Source: Bacillota bacterium (GTDB taxonomy: Bacteria; Bacillota; Clostridia; Acetivibrionales; DTU013). From it: a stretch of DNA of 64,000 nucleotides. Numbering within the stretch: position 1 is the stretch's first letter; the number at the start of each line of letters is the position of its first letter. Shown here piece by piece: positions 59,551-64,000 of the stretch. The notes beneath the pieces were generated by a model. That model was not told where the DNA came from. It saw only the letters and a program-made list of their open reading frames with translations, and did no database searches. The stretch spans positions 74,155 through 138,154 of the forward strand of contig JAEZCO010000021.1 in assembly GCA_023433505.1 (NCBI GenBank). Reading direction: 5' to 3'. A program made the position numbers and the translations under genes.

Positions 59551-59751
59551 ATGTATGGCACGGTAAAATGGTTCAATCCTGATAAGGGCTTTGGATTTAT
59601 CGAAAGAGAAGGCGGCGGCGAAGATGTGTTTGTGCATTATTCCGCCATACAGTCAGAAGGATATAAATCCCTTGACGAAGGCCAAAAGGTGCAGTTTGAC
59701 ATTGAAAAAGGACAGCGTGGATTTCAGGCTACCAATGTGACTCTTTCCTAA
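59551..59751 (+). CDS. csp: Cold-shock domain protein
   Basis: 66 residues, the normal size. MYGTVKWFNPDKGFGFIERE contains RNP1 (KGFGFIE) and VFVHYSAI is RNP2. It binds single-stranded RNA or DNA and acts as an RNA chaperone. TTAGGAGG lies 9 bases before the ATG. An open frame from 59476 runs through the repeat element and is not the real start. A strong terminator follows, so it is a single-gene unit. Confidence 0.97.
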   Translation: MYGTVKWFNPDKGFGFIEREGGGEDVFVHYSAIQSEGYKSLDEGQKVQFDIEKGQRGFQATNVTLS

Positions 59752-59763
59752 AAGCCAGGAATG

Positions 59764-59800
59764 AAAACGGCACAGTATTTCTCTTACTGTGCCGTTTTTT
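59764..59800 (+). terminator. Terminator of csp
   Basis: AAAACGGCACAGTA and TACTGTGCCGTTTT with a 7-base loop and further T. It lies 12 bases after the stop. A second GC-rich inverted repeat (CCGGAGG..CCTCCGG, about 59808-59830) follows. Confidence 0.92.
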
Positions 59801-59846
59801 TAAGGCGTCCGGAGGGGCCTCCGGCGTTTTCTATCTAATGGCGTCC

Positions 59847-60857
59847 TTACCTGTTTGTGATCTTTCCGATATTCTTAATGATTATGGAAATCGTGCCGTC
59901 CGAGTTGTTGACAAACTCTATTTTGTCGCTCTTGCCTGCGTATTCCAACGGGAAATCGATCTCGATACCGGTATCTGTCTTGATTTTATGGGTCTTGAAT
60001 TTTTTTTCGATAAGCCTGTCGGGGATGGCAATCTCTTTCTCATTGAGCCCTGCTTTGGCGATCTCCTCCACATATTCATGCCGGATGCCGATATCCTTTT
60101 CAAAAACCTGGTCGGCGATCCGGTCGATCTGTATGGACGAAGTCTCGTCAAAGCTTTCTGTTACCGCCTTTTTCACCTTGATGGCTTTTTCGAAATCCTC
60201 GTCAAAGTATTTTTTGTTAATGCTTTTGGTTACCTTGTCCAGAATCTTGAGCTTGGCATTGTCCGATAGCTGGCAACTGCACTGGAGATAATACTTGGCG
60301 AGATAAAATTCATTTTCGCCGTTGATTTCATACTGTTTTTCCAGCAGCTTGAGACTGAAATCCGAAAGATTGATCAGCGCACACTCTTCCAGCTTTTGAC
60401 CCTCCTGGGGCAAAAGGGTCTTGTGGCGTATGATGGTATTGATGCTGCCTTCCCTGGAATTGTTGACCCAATGCGTGAATCCGGCCTTATAGTTCAGCTT
60501 GACAATTCCTAGATGCCTTGCCCCGTTGATTTCCAGCAGACAGCAGACCAGATCCGCCGATGGTATGTCAATGTGCCTCTGCATCAGGATAAACAGCTTA
60601 TTGGCGGCATCGGAGGTGATGGGCAAAAAGTCGTCGTCATTATCGTTAAGCAATTTGCACAAATTGAAAATGCCGCTGTCCTCCGTGAATGCGGCGTTTT
60701 TTACATTCGGGTCCTCCAGCATCTTATCCAGCTGGTTTCCCAAATAATCCGACAATTCTCCGGTGATCTCAAGCTCTCCCCGGGAAAGGACCGGCATACC
60801 GGCATTAATATCAAGCACATGCAGTACAGCTCTTTTTACCGTGATCTCATTGTTCAT
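59847..60857 (-). CDS. Nucleoid-associated protein (NdpA/YejK family)
   Basis: 336 residues from the ATG at 60857, with GGAGG 9 bases upstream. The pattern ITVKRAVLHVLDINAGMPVL, LAGDLVCCLLEINGARHLGIV-like SADLVCCLLEINGARHLGIV and KLNYKAGFTHWV matches the 37-kDa nucleoid-associated protein family. In other bacteria it binds the nucleoid, and role details are unclear. The C-terminal part has IKTDTGIEIDFPLEYAGKSD. It is convergent with csp and has no partner gene. The longer frame to 60905 is less likely. Confidence 0.85.
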   Translation of the reverse strand: MNNEITVKRAVLHVLDINAGMPVLSRGELEITGELSDYLGNQLDKMLEDPNVKNAAFTEDSGIFNLCKLLNDNDDDFLPITSDAANKLFILMQRHIDIPSADLVCCLLEINGARHLGIVKLNYKAGFTHWVNNSREGSINTIIRHKTLLPQEGQKLEECALINLSDFSLKLLEKQYEINGENEFYLAKYYLQCSCQLSDNAKLKILDKVTKSINKKYFDEDFEKAIKVKKAVTESFDETSSIQIDRIADQVFEKDIGIRHEYVEEIAKAGLNEKEIAIPDRLIEKKFKTHKIKTDTGIEIDFPLEYAGKSDKIEFVNNSDGTISIIIKNIGKITNR

Positions 60858-61074
60858 TTTCCAAATCCTCCACCCTCCATAACTTGTTCGGCAACAGCCC
60901 GGCAAATGTTTAATTTATCATATTGGATTTAACCTGTCAAACTCCGGGCATTAAAGCCGTAATAGTTAAAGAAAGGTTAATGTACCGGTTTTTATGGAAC
61001 TGCCGCCCACCCATCCATGTCTATGGCATGGGAAATGTGAAATATTGTACTTTATGCAAGGAGGATGTCGAAAA

Positions 61075-62310
61075 ATGAATAAGGCCGGAAGGGTAATTAT
61101 CATCTTATGTATTGCTGCCGCAGTGGGAGCGGGTACCTTATTAACCTTAAAAGGGATTTCAAACGGAACCTATACTGTAGCGCAAATGCTGCCTGCATTC
61201 AATCACCGGGAGGAAACCGAAGCATCCGCCGCTGCAATGCAAACCGCCGCTCTGTCGGATAAGGAAACTGGTCCTGCCGATGGAAGGGTATTGAAGTATG
61301 CGAATGAAACCGTAGCCATTGAAAACACAGAACCAGCCCTTGCTGAATACAAAGGCGCTATCCGGCATATTTTCTTTCATCCCCTGATTCTATACCCCGA
61401 AAAGGCTTTTGACGGAGATGCGGTTTCTCAAGGCTATAATGACTGGTTTGTGACAGTTACAGAATTCAAGAAGATTCTCGACTCGCTTTATGCAAAGAAT
61501 TATATTCTTGTCGATATGGCGAAGCTCTATGAAACCATCCAATCCGACGGCAAGAGCAAGATTGTAAAAAAGAAGCTGCTGCTGCCGGAAGGTAAAAAGC
61601 CCCTGATTATCTCTGTTGATGATATAAATTATTATGACTATATGAAAGAAAACGGCAATGCCTCCAAGCTGGTACTGAATGCAGACGGTAATGTAGCCGC
61701 CTATTCCATTTCACCCGATGGGCAGGAGAAAACAGAATGCGACAATGAAGTCGTCCCCATTCTGGACAATTTTGTAAAGGAACATCCCGACTTCTCACTG
61801 GAAGGTTCGAAGGGGATCCTTGCTCTTACGGGCTATGCGGGTATTCTGGGGTACCATACGGAAAATGCCGATTCGGATTCCTTTGAGACAGAAAAAGCGG
61901 AAGCATTGAAAGTGGTAAAGCGTTTGAAGGAAACAGGCTGGACCTTTGCCAGCCACGGTTATGGCCATTTGCATTCGAATAAAGTCAGCTTTGACAAACT
62001 AAAAAGCGACACCCTGAAATGGAAAGCGGAGGTTGAGACACTGGTTGGCCCTACAGATATCTACGTCTACCCTTATGGAGAGGAAGTCCCTATAAAAAAT
62101 CCAAAATTTCAAATGCTTAAGTCGGAAGGGTTCAACATTTTCTGTCCCGTCGGCAATACAGGTTTTCAAATAGTGACCGGCGACTATGTGCAAATGGACC
62201 GGATGAATATTGACGGGACTGCCTTTTATTATGGAAAAGAGAGGCTTTCGGACATGTTTGACGTTGACGGTATCATTGACCCAATGCGGCCTCCCATGAA
62301 AGAAAAGTAA
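61075..62310 (+). CDS. Polysaccharide deacetylase-family protein (membrane anchored)
   Basis: 411 residues from the ATG at 61075, with GGAGG 10 bases upstream. A single N-terminal membrane segment at about 7-27 acts as an uncleaved anchor or signal. The NodB-type domain shows PLIISVDDINYYDYM (metal Asp pair) and WTFASHGYGHLHSNKVSFD (metal His residues), then YVYPYGEEV. It should act outside the cell on peptidoglycan or another acetylated polymer. The insert between the motifs (about 60 residues) is longer than in typical PgdA. The frame upstream of 61075 lacks a start signal. Confidence 0.85.
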   Translation: MNKAGRVIIILCIAAAVGAGTLLTLKGISNGTYTVAQMLPAFNHREETEASAAAMQTAALSDKETGPADGRVLKYANETVAIENTEPALAEYKGAIRHIFFHPLILYPEKAFDGDAVSQGYNDWFVTVTEFKKILDSLYAKNYILVDMAKLYETIQSDGKSKIVKKKLLLPEGKKPLIISVDDINYYDYMKENGNASKLVLNADGNVAAYSISPDGQEKTECDNEVVPILDNFVKEHPDFSLEGSKGILALTGYAGILGYHTENADSDSFETEKAEALKVVKRLKETGWTFASHGYGHLHSNKVSFDKLKSDTLKWKAEVETLVGPTDIYVYPYGEEVPIKNPKFQMLKSEGFNIFCPVGNTGFQIVTGDYVQMDRMNIDGTAFYYGKERLSDMFDVDGIIDPMRPPMKEK

Positions 62311-62320
62311 GGCTTTGTAA

Positions 62321-63076
62321 CTACTTCAGAAGCTTTACACTCAGCAGCTTATACAAATCAGCAGTCTCCTCACTATCCTTGCAATTGATAAAGTAGCTCT
62401 CCGACTCATATTCAAAATAGATGAACGGCGGCTTTGAGGTGTCCACAAAGAGTCTTGCCTTCTTTATCCCCTCAAGCTCGAAATGGCCCATATATATGGT
62501 TCCAAGACCTGAACCGTTGGATTTGTATGTAACTTCAGGCATCGACTCTTTCAGCGCCAGATTGCTGATTTTATTCAACGGGATTTCCGTACCGTACATC
62601 CCTGAAATTTTGAAGATACCTGAATCCACGGTATACTCCGGGGCTTTACTGCTGGAGTTGAGAAGGATTGCGGCACCGCCGGCAACGACTGCCAGGACGG
62701 CTATGGTTAAAAGCATCACGACTTTCGAACGCGTTTTCATTCGCCCGGAGGAATTTCCGGTATTTCCGACAAATTTTTGAGCGCCGATCAAAGTATAAAT
62801 TATAACGGGAATGATTAATACAAATGCTATTTCGGATAAAATAATCTGCTTGAATATTATCATGATACTTGCGACAAGTACTATGGCTGCCAACACAAAC
62901 AGAATATTCGCAATAAACCGTCCCAATCCTTCGATGTCGACACTCTTTTTATCTTCAGCAGGCATGGTATTGTAGCCGGCGATAAGCCAATAGGCTTTCT
63001 TATACTTGATCAGCAGCCCCAGACCCACAAGAATAACAGCAGGCACGATCCCTACAGGTAGAAAAAACAATTCCAT
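62321..63076 (-). CDS. DUF3784-type membrane protein with C-terminal PH-like domain
   Basis: 251 residues. The N-terminal DUF3784 part has a membrane segment and the typical LLIKYKKAYWLIAGYNTMPA with DIEGLGRFIANILFVLAAIV. Another pair of segments lies at 75-95 and 115-135. The soluble end (about 145-250), with PLNKISNLALKESMPEVTYK and FIYFEYESESYFINCKD, resembles a bacterial PH domain. It probably has a cell-envelope role, but none is known. It is convergent with the deacetylase gene, 10 bases apart. Confidence 0.82.
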   Translation of the reverse strand: MELFFLPVGIVPAVILVGLGLLIKYKKAYWLIAGYNTMPAEDKKSVDIEGLGRFIANILFVLAAIVLVASIMIIFKQIILSEIAFVLIIPVIIYTLIGAQKFVGNTGNSSGRMKTRSKVVMLLTIAVLAVVAGGAAILLNSSSKAPEYTVDSGIFKISGMYGTEIPLNKISNLALKESMPEVTYKSNGSGLGTIYMGHFELEGIKKARLFVDTSKPPFIYFEYESESYFINCKDSEETADLYKLLSVKLLK

Positions 63077-63169
63077 AAAAACCTCCGTATGGCTTCATAC
63101 TCTTCTAACAACGCTTACCATTATACCACTACCTGCCACATTTGTGCCCAACATTTATTGTAGTCATTA

Positions 63170-63197
63170 TGGACATTTTGGACATATGGTGTATAAT
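63170..63197 (+). promoter_or_regulatory. Promoter and direct repeats of the toxin-antitoxin-like pair
   Basis: TGGACA (63170-63175), 16 bases, TATAAT (63192-63197). TGGACAT is directly repeated at 63170 and 63179, overlapping the -35 to spacer region, a good site for autorepression by the antitoxin. Confidence 0.55.
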
Positions 63198-63220
63198 AAA
63201 ATTTGAAAGGAATGATTTTC

Positions 63221-63700
63221 ATGGGAATAATCAATGAGAAATCCATCAGTGATGCAAAGCAGCATTTGCCCTCAATCATCCGGGAGGCTGCCGCCGGCTA
63301 CGAAGTTATTACCAAGAACTGCAAGAGTGCCAATGAGTCTACGGTTTCTATCCTCTCAACGGATATGTTTGAAGAGATTCTGGATGCAAATTACAAGTTT
63401 CGCCCCATGATTGAGGAAGATACGGAGGTTGGCGGCTTTACCATCTCATTAAATGAGCTCCTTATCCATGGGGAAGGTATTACACTGTCGGAAGCTTTAA
63501 AAGACCTTGCTGAGAATGTGATGGATTATGCCGCCGACTACCTGAAAAGAATCGATTTTTTCAGACAAATCGAAAATAGAAAAGGCCATTACCCATACCT
63601 GCGCAGACTCGCCAGATGCAGCGGCATTCATCAAATTATGGAGGTAATAGCCGAATGCCACACAGGTTTACAACAGGCGATATTAAAAGAATCGCCATGA
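63221..63700 (+). CDS. Putative antitoxin (Phd/RelB-like, PHD_like family)
   Basis: 159 residues. The N-terminal part NEKSISDAKQHLPSIIREAA is the Phd/YefM-type DNA-binding fold. VGGFTISLNELLIHGEGITL and SEALKDLAENVMDYAADYLK match antitoxins of the PF12910 group by eye. The gene ends inside the next ORF with a 46-base overlap. A repeat-containing promoter lies just upstream. The C-terminal tail of about 55 residues should contact the toxin. Confidence 0.75.
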   Translation: MGIINEKSISDAKQHLPSIIREAAAGYEVITKNCKSANESTVSILSTDMFEEILDANYKFRPMIEEDTEVGGFTISLNELLIHGEGITLSEALKDLAENVMDYAADYLKRIDFFRQIENRKGHYPYLRRLARCSGIHQIMEVIAECHTGLQQAILKESP

Positions 63701-63891
63701 GGCTCGGACTGCAGCAGATAAATCCCAAGAAATGGAGCGGTACGGACATAAACGGCAATTTTTTGCAAACCTACATACACGACCCTGGCGACGGCATTCA
63801 GGTTCTGGTAGGGACAGCAAGGCAGCATGCTGCTCAAATGGGCTTCAAAGACCTTGATGACATGGATGATTTTTTAATTAGATTGACCTGA
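63655..63891 (+). CDS. Putative toxin partner (small basic protein, HicA-like size)
   Basis: 78 residues, starting MPHRFTTGDIKRIAMRLGLQ, then NPKKWSGTDINGNFLQTYIH and DPGDGIQVLVGTARQHAAQM. GGAGG lies 10 bases before the ATG inside the antitoxin frame. Size, overlap and the antitoxin-like neighbour suggest a toxin, perhaps an mRNA interferase of the HicA or RelE type. No catalytic set is certain, so this is inference from context. Confidence 0.6.
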   Translation: MPHRFTTGDIKRIAMRLGLQQINPKKWSGTDINGNFLQTYIHDPGDGIQVLVGTARQHAAQMGFKDLDDMDDFLIRLT

Positions 63892-64000
63892 TAAAAACGG
63901 TTTTCATGAAGCGACTTGCTTCTGAATCATAGATTTATTGATCTTTGACACCTGAATATGTGAGATAACGAGCCCTTTTTACCCCTTTAGTCCATCATCT
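63892..64000. other. End of window without recognised features
   Basis: No gene, terminator or repeat was recognised in the last 109 bases. Confidence 0.4.

Overview
The window looks like chromosomal DNA of a low-to-middle GC, Gram-positive, saccharolytic bacterium of the class Clostridia. The evidence is strong GGAGG ribosome-binding sites throughout, a CIRCE-controlled groESL pair, a glycine T-box ahead of an alpha2-type glyS, a YesM/YesN two-component pair beside CUT1 sugar ABC genes, long-form HPF, and a HisG-short/HisZ histidine pathway. I cannot name the genus from sequence alone. No rRNA, tRNA or CRISPR array was seen.

Left part (1-8 kb): an oligosaccharide uptake locus on the minus strand, with a solute-binding lipoprotein cut by the window edge, two permeases, a second binding protein, a sensor kinase and an AraC-type response regulator. 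A 13-bp perfect stem-loop separates binding protein and permease genes. 8-17 kb: glyS with its T-box, a HipA-like kinase fused to an HTH, an AraC regulator, a small membrane protein, groEL/groES with CIRCE, and an AlbA_2/ATPase-like regulator. 17-26.4 kb: a complete histidine operon (hisZ-G-D-C-B-purC-H-A-F-IE) with purC embedded in it, driven by a consensus promoter that shares its -35 box with a divergent promoter for a HAD phosphatase.

27-33 kb: three AraC-type regulators alternate with an URO-D-like protein, an SGNH hydrolase and a nucleoside hydrolase, probably an accessory catabolic locus. 33-38 kb: a PcrA/UvrD helicase interrupted by a 361-residue intein, then hpf, an intergenic array of DnaA-box-like motifs, and a zinc-ribbon protein. 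38.5-44.1 kb: a pyridoxamine-oxidase-fold protein followed by a full pyruvate (or related 2-oxoacid) dehydrogenase operon (E1alpha, E1beta, E2, E3).

44.2-46.7 kb: an IS256-type element whose transposase is frameshifted and truncated, but whose two ends and a possible 9-bp target duplication enclose an intact MFS transporter gene with upstream short ORFs. 47-53 kb: a TauE-like exporter, a sugar epimerase, a phosphomannose-isomerase-like protein and a LacI regulator with palindromic operators. 53-64 kb: housekeeping and accessory genes (YbaK deacylase, P-loop kinase, MFS, ROK kinase, stand-alone acyltransferase, rubredoxin-reductase-like flavoprotein, cold-shock protein, NdpA-like protein, polysaccharide deacetylase, DUF3784 protein) and a toxin-antitoxin-like pair at the right end.

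Several families of roughly 100-120 bp imperfect palindromic repeats lie between genes. The most notable signals are the intein with a GIY-YIG-like insert, the IS-bounded transporter, the DnaA-box array, the shared -35 box, and the short inverted-repeat element families.
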